A stretch of 6,770 nucleotides of DNA from an uncultured Tidjanibacter sp. (GCA_934663885.1 CAKUKW010000114.1:1-6770); one strand, 5' to 3'; positions 1 through 5,136 are shown, counted from the stretch's first letter. Notes: generated by a model not told the origin, from the sequence alone. Program-made: numbers and translations.

Positions 1-119
1 GGGAAGTGGCCGCTGAAACGGGCCTCGATAAGGCGGAAGTCGACAAGGTTATAAAAAAACTCGTCAGGGAGGGCAGGGTAGAGTCCCCCAAGAGGTGCTA
101 TTACCAGACCGTAAAATAA
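1..119 (+). CDS. C-terminal end of a small winged-helix-like protein (5' truncated by the window)
   Basis: Reading codons from base 3, an open frame runs into the TAA at 117-119 and gives 38 residues. They begin EVAAETGLDKAEVDKVIKKL and end RVESPKRCYYQTVK. The pattern is a helix-turn-helix (AAETGLDKAEVDKVIKKLVREG) followed by a short beta-wing (RVESPKRCYY), as in small MarR/ArsR-like winged-helix domains. The seen part supports a nucleic-acid-binding fold at the C-terminus. The start, the total length and any extra N-terminal domain lie outside the window, so no specific regulator family can be named. The single Cys in KRCYY could be a ligand or redox residue, but one cysteine proves nothing. 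No clear terminator follows directly; the next hairpins are the AT-rich dyad at 171-197 and the terminator at 310-348, which seems to belong to a separate transcript. Confidence 0.6.
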   Translation, partial: EVAAETGLDKAEVDKVIKKLVREGRVESPKRCYYQTVK

Positions 120-170
120 ATTTTTTGAGATTTTGACAATGCTTCGGGGAACGTTATTACAACGGTCCGG

Positions 171-197
171 AATATTTATAGAAAAATAATAAATATT
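171..197. repeat. AT-only inverted repeat upstream of the small-RNA promoter
   Basis: AATATTTAT at 171-179 and ATAAATATT at 189-197 are perfect reverse complements separated by 9 nt. The dyad is made only of A and T and ends 14 bp before the -33 element of the promoter at 211-241. It could be an UP-like element, a binding site for an AT-preferring protein, or a weak end hairpin for the upstream gene, although no T tract follows directly. The composition alone makes such repeats fairly common in AT-rich spacers. Confidence 0.4.
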
Positions 198-210
198 AAT
201 TGTAAAATAT

Positions 211-241
211 TTTTGCAGTTATAAAATATTGATTAATTTTG
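211..241 (+). promoter_or_regulatory. Bacteroidota sigma-ABfr-type promoter for the small-RNA unit
   Basis: TTTTG at 211-215 matches the -33 element. TAATTTTG at 234-241 is an exact match to the Bacteroidota -7 consensus TAnnTTTG, and the 18-nt gap is within the usual range. Transcription should start about 6-8 nt after the -7 box, near 247, which is exactly where the first hairpin begins. This is the best promoter in the window. Confidence 0.7.
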
Positions 242-246
242 TAACG

Positions 247-348
247 ATATGTTTGGGACACGAAACATATTATTGAAACTAACTTGAGCAATTAGTTTTA
301 AAATGGGTTGAGGAGATATGAAAGTATCTCCTCTTTTTTTATTTTTTT
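247..348 (+). ncRNA. Candidate three-hairpin small RNA, about 100 nt
   Basis: From the predicted transcription start near 247 the sequence folds into three consecutive perfect hairpins. The first is ATATGTTT (247-254) with AAACATAT (263-270), loop GGGACACG. The second is AAACTAA (276-282) with TTAGTTT (292-298), 9-nt loop. The third is GAGGAGATA (310-318) with TATCTCCTC (325-333), followed by seven T, an A and seven T. A consensus promoter sits just upstream, a classic intrinsic terminator ends the unit, and the next gene starts 350 nt further on, so a free-standing transcript is more likely than a leader. The single-stranded linker at 299-309 (TAAAATGGGTT) and the loops are the natural candidates for target pairing. 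I do not recognise the sequence as a named family. The class (trans-acting sRNA, protein-binding RNA or other) is unknown. Confidence 0.6.
310..348 (+). terminator. Strong intrinsic terminator ending the small-RNA unit
   Basis: A perfect 9-bp stem, GAGGAGATA/TATCTCCTC, with the 6-nt loop TGAAAG is followed directly by TTTTTTTATTTTTTT (334-348). This is the strongest Rho-independent terminator on the + strand of the window. Confidence 0.9.
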
Positions 349-402
349 GTCATGGGACGGCACTTGTGTCACGTTATGTCATGCGTGGCTGAACTTGTGT
401 CA
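348..402. repeat. Cluster of four TGTCA elements, two within a 10-bp direct repeat
   Basis: TGTCA starts at 348, 367, 377 and 398. The second and fourth lie inside an exact 10-bp direct repeat, ACTTGTGTCA, at 362-371 and 393-402. The spacings of 19, 10 and 21 bp are close to whole helical turns, as in arrays of sites for one DNA-binding protein. The cluster sits between the terminator of the small RNA and the sigma gene promoter, about 240 bp from the latter. A chance cluster of short words cannot be excluded. Confidence 0.3.
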
Positions 403-619
403 TACTTATACATAATCTGCGCACTCTCATATAAAGCATTGATTTATACACCCGTAATTTGTCGCCCAATAAAAACCGGACTGACACGCACCTGCCTTTG
501 AGCCATTTGGCACCCCGTTTGTCCTTTAAATAGACAAGAATAATAACAGGGGTTGGCCCGGAGTATGTAATTTTTTTAGCGTAAAATTTTGGTATTTTGC
601 AAAAAGGCGTTATCTTGCA

Positions 620-652
620 TTCGAATATTAAGATTTTTAAAACCTAAATTTG
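620..652 (+). promoter_or_regulatory. Promoter of the ECF sigma factor gene
   Basis: TAAATTTG at 645-652 is an exact match to the -7 consensus TAnnTTTG and lies 46 bp before the ATG. The best -33 candidate is the weak TTCG at 620-623, with a 21-nt gap; a CTTG at 614-617 is too far away. Transcription would begin near 659 and leave a leader of about 40 nt. No ECF-type autoregulatory promoter could be recognised. Confidence 0.5.
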
Positions 653-698
653 ATTGCCTATAGTAAAAGTCGACTCTGAACCAATTTAAGGATAGAGT

Positions 699-1289
699 AT
701 GAACATTACGAAATCAGCGTTGAGTGACCAGGAGTTGCTGAATGCTTATCTTTCGGGCGATCAGTCAGCTATTTCAAGATTAATCGAGCGGCACTCCAAA
801 AGGGTTTTGGATTATATCCGCATGATGGTTAAGGACAACGAAATCGCAGACGATATATTCCAGGAAACTTTCATAAAGGTAGTGCGTTTCATCGATGAAG
901 GACGGTATACCGACAACGGCAAATTCCTGTCGTGGGTATTGCGCATAGCGCATAACCAGGTTATCGACCATTTCCGCCAGACGAAACAGCAGAATAACGT
1001 CAACGAGGCGGATGCCGGTTACGACATCCTGAACAGCCGCCGTTTTTCGGACCTTACCGTGGAGGACAGGATAGTCTCCGAACAGATAGAAGAGGATTTG
1101 AGGAAGCTTGTCAACAAACTTCCCGAAGAGCAGAAAGAAGTCGTCATGATGCGGTATTTCGCCGACATGAGCTTCAAGGAGATCGCCGAGCAGACCGAGG
1201 TGAGCATCAATACGGCGTTGGGTCGTATGCGTTATGCCCTTATTAACCTTCGTAAAATGGTTAAGGATAACCAGCTCGCGCTTTCCTGA
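699..1289 (+). CDS. RNA polymerase ECF-type sigma factor (sigma-70 family), orphan
   Basis: This 196-residue protein directs RNA polymerase to alternative promoters. Region sigma-2 spans about residues 25-97, with the core-binding motif ADDIFQETFIKV (50-61) and the -10-recognition helix SWVLRIAHNQVIDHFRQT (78-95). A linker of about 35 residues follows. Region sigma-4 spans about 131-187, with LPEEQKEVVMMRYFADMSFK and the helix-turn-helix EIAEQTEVSINTALGRMRYAL. The size and order are typical of ECF factors. The chosen ATG gives the usual start just before DQELLNAYL, and there is only a weak purine run upstream (AAGGATAGAG). Neither a FecR-like nor a ZAS-type anti-sigma gene follows, nor a TonB-dependent receptor, so it is not a Bacteroidota iron or glycan FecI system. 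It resembles the stand-alone ECF factors widely kept in Bacteroidales; its stimulus cannot be read from the sequence. Confidence 0.95.
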   Translation: MNITKSALSDQELLNAYLSGDQSAISRLIERHSKRVLDYIRMMVKDNEIADDIFQETFIKVVRFIDEGRYTDNGKFLSWVLRIAHNQVIDHFRQTKQQNNVNEADAGYDILNSRRFSDLTVEDRIVSEQIEEDLRKLVNKLPEEQKEVVMMRYFADMSFKEIAEQTEVSINTALGRMRYALINLRKMVKDNQLALS

Positions 1290-1339
1290 GAAATGGGTAA
1301 ATAGCGGCTGGTGCCGGTATTGAAGGGGTTAGTAAAATG

Positions 1340-1418
1340 TATAGGGGGGAGTTGACCGCGTACGTGGTTTATTCCCTTTCTATATCGTGCCCATCGCATC
1401 GTGAAGACGATTTTGATG
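1340..1418 (+). other. Structured non-coding stretch 3' of the sigma gene (two long hairpins)
   Basis: The 283 nt between the sigma stop and the next ORF hold no supported gene. Two foldable elements lie in it. At 1340-1384, TATAGGGGG pairs through some G-U pairs with CCCTTTCTATA, and an inner stem ACCGC/GTGGT caps it. At 1392-1418, CATC pairs with GATG around the perfect inner stem ATCGT-GAAG-ACGAT (1398-1411), followed by TTT. Neither has a long T tract, so they are not convincing terminators. They could be a 3'-UTR structure of the sigma mRNA or part of a leader for the small ORF at 1573. Confidence 0.35.
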
Positions 1419-1490
1419 TCCCCTAACCTTCTTGCAGTATGATTGCGAGCCGTTTATTGGGGCTGGTGGGGGTAAGTTCAAGGCTACATT

Positions 1491-1539
1491 TATTTTTATA
1501 CACGCCTTCGCACAATAATATAAAACGGCGGGCGTTTTA
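1491..1539 (+). promoter_or_regulatory. Possible promoter box and dyad ahead of the four-Cys miniprotein
   Basis: TATTTTTA at 1491-1498 matches 7 of 8 positions of the pattern TAnnTTTG, but no good -33 element is seen. Downstream, TAAAACG (1521-1527) and CGTTTTA (1533-1539) form a perfect 7-bp inverted repeat around GCGGG, 33 bp before the ATG at 1573. If the box is real, the dyad would lie at the beginning of the leader and could be an operator or an RNA hairpin. Confidence 0.3.
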
Positions 1540-1572
1540 AAAGTAAAAGAGAAGTAAAAACAATTAAAGCCT

Positions 1573-1728
1573 ATGAGCGACATTGACTACGCCTGCGGTA
1601 TAAATTGCCCCGATGGTTACGACGATGAGCAGATGCTTATGGAGTTCGTCATCGATAACGATTGTGAGTTGTGCTACCTTGATACCTATCTCAAGGAGAG
1701 CTTTGCAGGCAAAGATTTGGAAGGATAG
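1573..1728 (+). CDS. 51-residue acidic four-cysteine miniprotein of unknown function
   Basis: An ATG-to-TAG frame of 52 codons encodes a protein beginning MSDIDYACGINCPDGYDDEQ. It has 14 Asp/Glu against only two Lys and no Arg, so it is strongly acidic. Four cysteines are spaced C8-x3-C12-x18-C31-x2-C34, a plausible metal or redox site. There is no signal peptide or membrane segment, so a cytoplasmic location is likely. Between the Cys pairs is an amphipathic stretch (EQMLMEFVID), and a second follows (YLDTYLKESF). It is the next ORF after the sigma gene on the same strand, after 283 nt. The CELC pair recalls zinc anti-sigma proteins, but the histidine of the HxxxCxxC motif is absent (Ile at that position), so that assignment is not supported. 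Normal-looking codon use and residue pattern argue for a real gene, but short length keeps confidence moderate. Confidence 0.6.
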   Translation: MSDIDYACGINCPDGYDDEQMLMEFVIDNDCELCYLDTYLKESFAGKDLEG

Positions 1729-1815
1729 GATGTCATGAAGGACTCATGGGCTCTGGTGCGATATAGTTTCGGGTAATGCCGAAGAGTAAATTTCAGAGTT
1801 TGTAATTTTTTCATA

Positions 1816-1858
1816 ACGCGCGCGACGGAGGAGAAGCCCCGCCGCGCGCGTCGATTTT
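1816..1858 (+). terminator. GC-rich hairpin with short T tract, probable terminator after the miniprotein gene
   Basis: ACGCGCGCG (1816-1824) pairs with CGCGCGCGT (1843-1851). After one mismatch, CGG (1826-1828) pairs with CCG (1839-1841), leaving a 10-nt purine-rich loop. TTTTA follows three bases later (1855-1859). The stem is very stable but the T tract is short, so termination efficiency is uncertain. On the minus strand the hairpin is followed by an A-rich run, so it would not end xseB transcripts in the classical way. Confidence 0.45.
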
Positions 1859-1903
1859 ACGGTGCAGTGTTGCGCAGGAGAAAAATTAAACACAGATAGA
1901 AAT

Positions 1904-1916
1904 TCCGTAAATCGGA
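1904..1916 (-). terminator. Weak hairpin downstream of xseB
   Basis: TCCG-TAAAT-CGGA forms a 4-bp stem that, read on the minus strand, is followed by ATTTCT and later TTTAATTTTT. It lies about 40 bp beyond the xseB stop. This is the only terminator-like element near the operon end, and it is weak. Confidence 0.2.
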
Positions 1917-1954
1917 CGATATCTGATTATGCAAATTGTGTAATGCTGCTTTAA

Positions 1955-2149
1955 TCAATCTTCCTCCGATAGTATTTTATTTACCTCTTCTTCAGCCTTG
2001 CGCAGCTTTTCCCTGCAACTTTTAATAAGCGCGGTGGCTTTCTTTACCTCTTCGGCAAGCGTATCTATATCGGCACTCTCGTTCGACAGCCTTGCGAGGA
2101 TGGCTTCTATTTCGGCCATTGACTCGGCGTATGTCTTATCTTTTCCCAT
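1955..2149 (-). CDS. xseB: Exodeoxyribonuclease VII small subunit
   Basis: The 64-residue protein is the accessory subunit of exonuclease VII, which degrades single-stranded DNA from both ends to short oligonucleotides in repair and recombination. It is almost wholly helical and carries the family pattern YAESMAEIEAILARLSNE, then IDTLAEEVKKATALIKSC and a charged helix ending EEEVNKIL. This forms the two-helix hairpin by which several XseB copies bind one XseA. The length is normal for the family (60-80 residues). The ATG lies inside the last codons of xseA: the two frames overlap by 14 bp (2136-2149), so translational coupling and co-expression are likely, in keeping with the need for excess small subunit. 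Confidence 0.95.
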   Translation of the reverse strand: MGKDKTYAESMAEIEAILARLSNESADIDTLAEEVKKATALIKSCREKLRKAEEEVNKILSEED

Positions 2150-3485
2150 TATCTTCGGTTTTAGCTGTTATTTTTCCTTTTGCGAGCGTGATATCGAGCG
2201 TATCTCCCTCGGAGAGTTGCTCCTCAGAGCGGACGACCACCCCTTTTGAGCGGACTATGGCGAATCCCATCGAGAGAATTTTCCGCGGGTCGCTGGCCGA
2301 TATGTCGCGTCCGTATCCGTCGAGTTTCATTTTGGAGGAACGCATCAGGCTTCTTACCCGTTCTTCCATAAGCATCCTCATCGACGAAATACGTTCTCCC
2401 TGAGACAGTAGTATGTTATTTTTTAGCTCCGGCAACCGGCTTTCCATGCGTGCCAGAACGAGCTCCATGCTGTGCGAGATATCGCCGCTCTTCCTGGAAA
2501 GGAATTCCGCAAGCCTTGCATTCCTGTTGTTTTCCCTTGATATCGCCTGCATGGCCGCAGTATATATCTTTTCACATAGGGATTCAAGTTCAGAATCTAT
2601 TCCGGCTGATTTGTTTATAAGGTATGATGCGACTGCCGTGGGCGTCTTAAGGGAAACGGCCGAAACCATATCGAGCACGCTCCGGTCTTTATCGTGCCCG
2701 AGCCCCGAAATGACCGGGAGGGGAAATTGTGCGACATTGAATGACAACAGGTAAGAGTTGAGGAAGTTCAGGTCGCTCTGGGAGCCTCCTCCGCGGATTA
2801 TCACTACCGCATCGAAATTTTCCAAATTTCCGGATACACGCTCCAGGGCGTTAATGATTGATTCTTCAGCCGCGTGGCCCTGCATAAGCGCTTCGAAAAG
2901 CTCCGTTTCAAAACGGTAAATGCTACTTTCGAGCTCTTTCAGGAAATCCCGTAGTCCGGCGGCGCCCGGCGACGATATGACCGCTATCCTTTGTATAACC
3001 TCCGGCATCGTGAGCTCCCTGTTGAGGTCGAAAACACCGTCCTCTTTCAACTGCTCTATGGTTTGCTGCCGTTGCCGCTCCATGTCGCCTATCGTATACA
3101 TGGGGTCGATGTCTGATATCTGGAGCGAGAGCCCGTAAAGCTCGTGGTATGTCACGGCGGCGTTGACAAGGACTTTCATCCCCACGGCGAGCTCATGCCC
3201 GGTAGCGCCCTTGAAATACGCCGATAGCATCCCGTAAGACTGCCTCCATATCACGGCCCGGGCCTGGGCTTTCGGGACACCGTTGGCCGAACCTTTTTCC
3301 ACGAGCTCCAGGTAGCAGTGACCGGAGGAGTGGTTAACTTTGAGATCGGCTATCTCGGCTATTGTCCACACGGGCCCACGGAACGTCGCGGCCAGGGTTT
3401 CCCTGATGGCGTTCTGGAGCTGGGAGAGTGTTATATGTCCTGTCGGAATCATAATCGTGCTATAAAAATATGGTTTTTGCTCCAT
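2136..3485 (-). CDS. xseA: Exodeoxyribonuclease VII large subunit
   Basis: This is the catalytic subunit of exonuclease VII. In the 449-residue reading, an N-terminal OB-fold DNA-binding domain spans about residues 17-130 (AEIADLKVNHSSGHCYLEL, then SDIDPMYTIGDMERQR). The nuclease domain spans about 135-290, with AVISSPGAAGLRDF, VVIIRGGGSQSDL and GLGHDKDRSVLDMVSAVSLK followed by TPTAVA. A long helical region follows (about 295-390), then a beta-rich tail (DPRKILSMGFAIVRS and LSEGDTLDITLAKG). The length fits the family (400-460 residues). The start is uncertain. The ATG at 3485 gives an unusual MEQKPYFYSTI lead, whereas the ATG at 3452 (MIPTGHITLSQLQ) begins just before the conserved N-terminus and would give 438 residues. 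I think the shorter form is at least as likely. It is divergent from the cysteine-synthase-like gene, and xseB follows in the same operon. Confidence 0.95.
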   Translation of the reverse strand: MEQKPYFYSTIMIPTGHITLSQLQNAIRETLAATFRGPVWTIAEIADLKVNHSSGHCYLELVEKGSANGVPKAQARAVIWRQSYGMLSAYFKGATGHELAVGMKVLVNAAVTYHELYGLSLQISDIDPMYTIGDMERQRQQTIEQLKEDGVFDLNRELTMPEVIQRIAVISSPGAAGLRDFLKELESSIYRFETELFEALMQGHAAEESIINALERVSGNLENFDAVVIIRGGGSQSDLNFLNSYLLSFNVAQFPLPVISGLGHDKDRSVLDMVSAVSLKTPTAVASYLINKSAGIDSELESLCEKIYTAAMQAISRENNRNARLAEFLSRKSGDISHSMELVLARMESRLPELKNNILLSQGERISSMRMLMEERVRSLMRSSKMKLDGYGRDISASDPRKILSMGFAIVRSKGVVVRSEEQLSEGDTLDITLAKGKITAKTEDNGKR

Positions 3486-3506
3486 AAAAACTGCTGTTTT
3501 TCATGG
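3482..3506. promoter_or_regulatory. Near-perfect dyad at the xseA 5' end
   Basis: CCATAAAAAC (3482-3491) and GTTTTT-C-ATGG (3496-3506) are reverse complements except for one bulged C, around the loop TGCT. The dyad covers the upstream ATG of xseA and overlaps the weak -33 trinucleotide of the divergent gene's promoter. It could be an operator serving both genes, or an RNA hairpin in the xseA leader that hides the upstream ATG. Confidence 0.4.
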
Positions 3507-3521
3507 AAAATATTATTTTTG
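3494..3521 (+). promoter_or_regulatory. Promoter of the cysteine-synthase-like gene
   Basis: TATTTTTG at 3514-3521 exactly matches TAnnTTTG. The only -33 candidate is CTG at 3494-3496, with a 17-nt gap. Start would be near 3528, leaving a leader of about 80 nt before the ATG at 3610. No comparable exact box was found on the minus strand for xseA; the best is TAGCTCTG at 3573-3580, with one mismatch and no -33 partner. Confidence 0.5.
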
Positions 3522-3609
3522 TATACACAGAGCCTGTTTTAAAATATTCAGCCGGTGAATTTCACGTGGGCTCAGAGCTAACCGAACACACTTTCGATAA
3601 ATATATCAG

Positions 3610-4647
3610 ATGGAAAATATCGATATGGCCGTCAGGCTCGAGCGCCTGGGGGGATGCATAGGCAATACGCCGATGCTGGAAATAGAGTACAATTTCAAAG
3701 GCCGCCCGCGCAAGCTGTACGCTAAGGCCGAATATTTCAATTATACCGGCAGCATCAAGGACAGGATGGCCTATTATATCCTCCGTAATGCGTATAAAAG
3801 CGGGAAATTGCGTCCGGGAATGCGTATTCTGGAAGCTACCAGCGGTAACACGGGGATATCATTTTCGGCATTGGGCCGCGCAATGGGGCACGAGGTTACG
3901 ATTTATATGCCCAACTGGATGAGCGCCGAGCGCATAAACCTTATAAAGAGCTTCGGGGCAAACATACGCCTCGTTACGCCCGAGGAGGGCGGGTTCCTGG
4001 GAAGCATCGCCATGACACGCGAGGCTTATGAAAATGATCCGGAGAATGTTTTCCTTCCCTGCCAGTTCGACAACAAGTGCAACTGCGACGCCCACTACCA
4101 TACTACCGGCCCCGAGATAGCCGCCCAGCTCAAATCGCTGGGCCTTGTGCCGGACGGGTTTGTTGCCGGTGTCGGTACGGGTGGTACCGTAATGGGTGTA
4201 TGTAAATACCTTAAAGAGAGCGTAAACCCCAATATCAAGAGTTTTCCGCTGGAGCCGGCCAATTCACCTACTATGAGCACGGGTTACAGGGTAGGGAAGC
4301 ACCGCATCCAGGGGATTTCCGACGAATTCATACCCTCCATAGTTGAGCTTCACAGGCTCGATGACATTATCATGGTTGACGACGGCGATTCGATAATAAT
4401 GGCCCAGAAACTGGCGAAAACGTTCGGGCTGGGGGTAGGCATATCTTCGGGCGGCAATTTCCTCGGCGCTATCAAGGCCCAGAATATGTTGGGTGAAGAT
4501 TCGGTTGTCGTCACGGTATTCGCCGACGACAGCAAAAAATACCTCAGTACAGACTATGCAAAAGACGAGCCCTTAAAGGACGGGTTTATATCTCCGGATG
4601 TGGAACTGCGCAGCATAAAAGTGATTAATATGCCGGCCCCATTATAA
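3610..4647 (+). CDS. PLP-dependent cysteine synthase family enzyme
   Basis: The 345-residue protein is a fold-type II PLP enzyme of the cysteine synthase / cystathionine beta-synthase group. The PLP Schiff-base lysine is K50 in NYTGSIKDR. The substrate-binding loop is [10 protein letters not shown] (75-84), the phosphate-binding loop is VGTGGTVMG (188-196), and GISSGGNF (277-284) carries the serine that contacts the pyridine nitrogen. [19 protein letters not shown] (152-170) is the asparagine loop, and [12 protein letters not shown] (231-242) matches the family's H-x-I-x-GI block. The usual reaction is O-acetylserine plus sulfide to cysteine in the cytoplasm. The protein is slightly longer than typical CysK and lacks the common NP before the lysine loop, so a relative using another beta-substituted serine is possible, and I leave the symbol blank. 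The chosen ATG precedes the N-terminal IGNTPML block correctly. Transcription is monocistronic. Confidence 0.85.
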   Translation: MENIDMAVRLERLGGCIGNTPMLEIEYNFKGRPRKLYAKAEYFNYTGSIKDRMAYYILRNAYKSGKLRPGMRILEATSGNTGISFSALGRAMGHEVTIYMPNWMSAERINLIKSFGANIRLVTPEEGGFLGSIAMTREAYENDPENVFLPCQFDNKCNCDAHYHTTGPEIAAQLKSLGLVPDGFVAGVGTGGTVMGVCKYLKESVNPNIKSFPLEPANSPTMSTGYRVGKHRIQGISDEFIPSIVELHRLDDIIMVDDGDSIIMAQKLAKTFGLGVGISSGGNFLGAIKAQNMLGEDSVVVTVFADDSKKYLSTDYAKDEPLKDGFISPDVELRSIKVINMPAPL

Positions 4648-4649
4648 AA

Positions 4650-4672
4650 GGCGGTTCAGGTATACTGCCGCC
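4650..4672 (+). other. Stable hairpin just after the cysteine-synthase-like stop codon
   Basis: GGCGG (4650-4654) pairs with CCGCC (4668-4672). After a two-T bulge, CAG pairs with CTG around the loop GTATA. It begins three bases after the stop and has no T tract, so it is more likely a 3'-end-protecting structure than the terminator, which is at 4739-4782. Confidence 0.4.
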
Positions 4673-4738
4673 CCGTATCTAATACATGGATATTTAAAGC
4701 CGGTAGTTTGATGCGTGGAGTTTTAGTGCCGCTAAACA

Positions 4739-4782
4739 TAAAATAAACGGGAGTGCTGGAAAAGTGCTTCCGTTTATTTTTA
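4739..4782. terminator. Bidirectional terminator between convergent genes
   Basis: AAATAAACGG (4741-4750) and CCGTTTATTT (4770-4779) pair perfectly. The stem continues for six more pairs (three of them G-U) to a 7-nt loop, about 16 bp in all. On the + strand it runs into TTTTTAATAA, ending the cysteine-synthase-like transcript. On the minus strand it runs into TTTATTTTATGTTTA, ending the lipoprotein transcript, whose stop is only a few bases away. Confidence 0.85.
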
Positions 4783-4788
4783 ATAACA

Positions 4789-5109
4789 TTAATTTCCGGC
4801 TGCTGTTCGGTTCTCCGCGATGGAAGACTGCAGAGGCTGCTGATAAATTTTATATATTGCTCCACATTGAAGGCATTGTACATAGCCTCCGCCTACCACT
4901 ACCCATTTGTTATAGAAGCATTCTGAGCATATTAAGGGGTCTGCTTCAACACGAGTTTCCACGAATACGAAAACATGTCCGGCTTCATCGATATGAGAGA
5001 ACCGGCAATCGAGTTCCACCGCATCTTTTTCAATGAAGGGTTTATCCGGCTTCTGCGAACATGAAGCGAGGGCGAATAACGCTAAAAACAAGAAGATTGA
5101 TTTTTTCAT
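4789..5109 (-). CDS. Small lipoprotein with a DUF2318-like double-CxxC site
   Basis: The 106-residue product begins MKKSIFLFLALFALASCSQK: a basic N-terminus, a hydrophobic core and the lipobox LASC with acylated Cys17, so it is an exported, lipid-anchored protein. The mature part has a beta-rich stretch (GHVFVFVETRVEADPLI), then CSEC (61-64), 14 residues with a GGG turn, CLQCG (79-83) and AIYKIY. This CxxC-x14-CxxCG-x-x-Y arrangement closely recalls the C-terminal site of DUF2318 proteins (a CxxC, a GY/G turn, then CxxCGxxF), and less closely a zinc ribbon or a Rieske site with His replaced by Cys. A metal-binding role is inferred. The frame extends upstream to 5235, but the signal peptide and the promoter at 5137-5167 fix the start at 5109. 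Cys35 is one further free cysteine. It is transcribed alone and is convergent with the cysteine-synthase-like gene. Confidence 0.85.
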   Translation of the reverse strand: MKKSIFLFLALFALASCSQKPDKPFIEKDAVELDCRFSHIDEAGHVFVFVETRVEADPLICSECFYNKWVVVGGGYVQCLQCGAIYKIYQQPLQSSIAENRTAAGN

Positions 5110-5136
5110 AATTGTATTAGTTCTAAGGTTACACTT

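Larger units (their letters stand above)
120..698. other. 579-base intergenic region: small-RNA unit on the left, sigma gene leader on the right
   Basis: No protein gene is supported here. The left part (about 120-240) is very AT-rich and contains a 9-bp inverted repeat, then a strong promoter at 211-241. The middle (247-348) is a three-hairpin unit ending in T tracts. From 348 to 402 the pentamer TGTCA occurs four times. Minor dyads follow at 502-511 (GCCA-TT-TGGC) and 519-537 (TTGTC-9 nt-GACAA). The right end holds the sigma gene promoter box at 645-652 and a leader of about 40 nt. Confidence 0.7.

Noticed and set aside
249..287. 12-codon ORF (MFGTRNILLKLT) at the start of the small-RNA unit
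   Set aside because: It would be almost leaderless, lies within the first two hairpins, and no regulated gene follows the terminator. Too short to support as a leader peptide.
318..392. 24-codon + strand ORF with a good-looking Shine-Dalgarno (GAGGAG) before its ATG
   Set aside because: The Shine-Dalgarno-like sequence is one arm of the terminator stem and the first codons are its loop, other arm and T tract. Transcripts would end inside the ORF.
1380..1583. 67-codon minus-strand ORF after the sigma gene
   Set aside because: It has no recognisable domain or promoter, overlaps the start of the better four-Cys ORF, and spans hairpin-rich non-coding sequence. Likely chance.
1735..1776. 13-codon ORF just after the miniprotein stop
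   Set aside because: Too short, no ribosome-binding signal and no recognisable content.
2092..3138. Several + strand ORFs of 72-113 codons across xseA-xseB
   Set aside because: They are antisense to well-conserved exonuclease VII genes and show no domain or promoter.
4764..5036. 90-codon + strand ORF through the terminator and lipoprotein gene
   Set aside because: It begins inside the terminator stem and is antisense to the lipoprotein.
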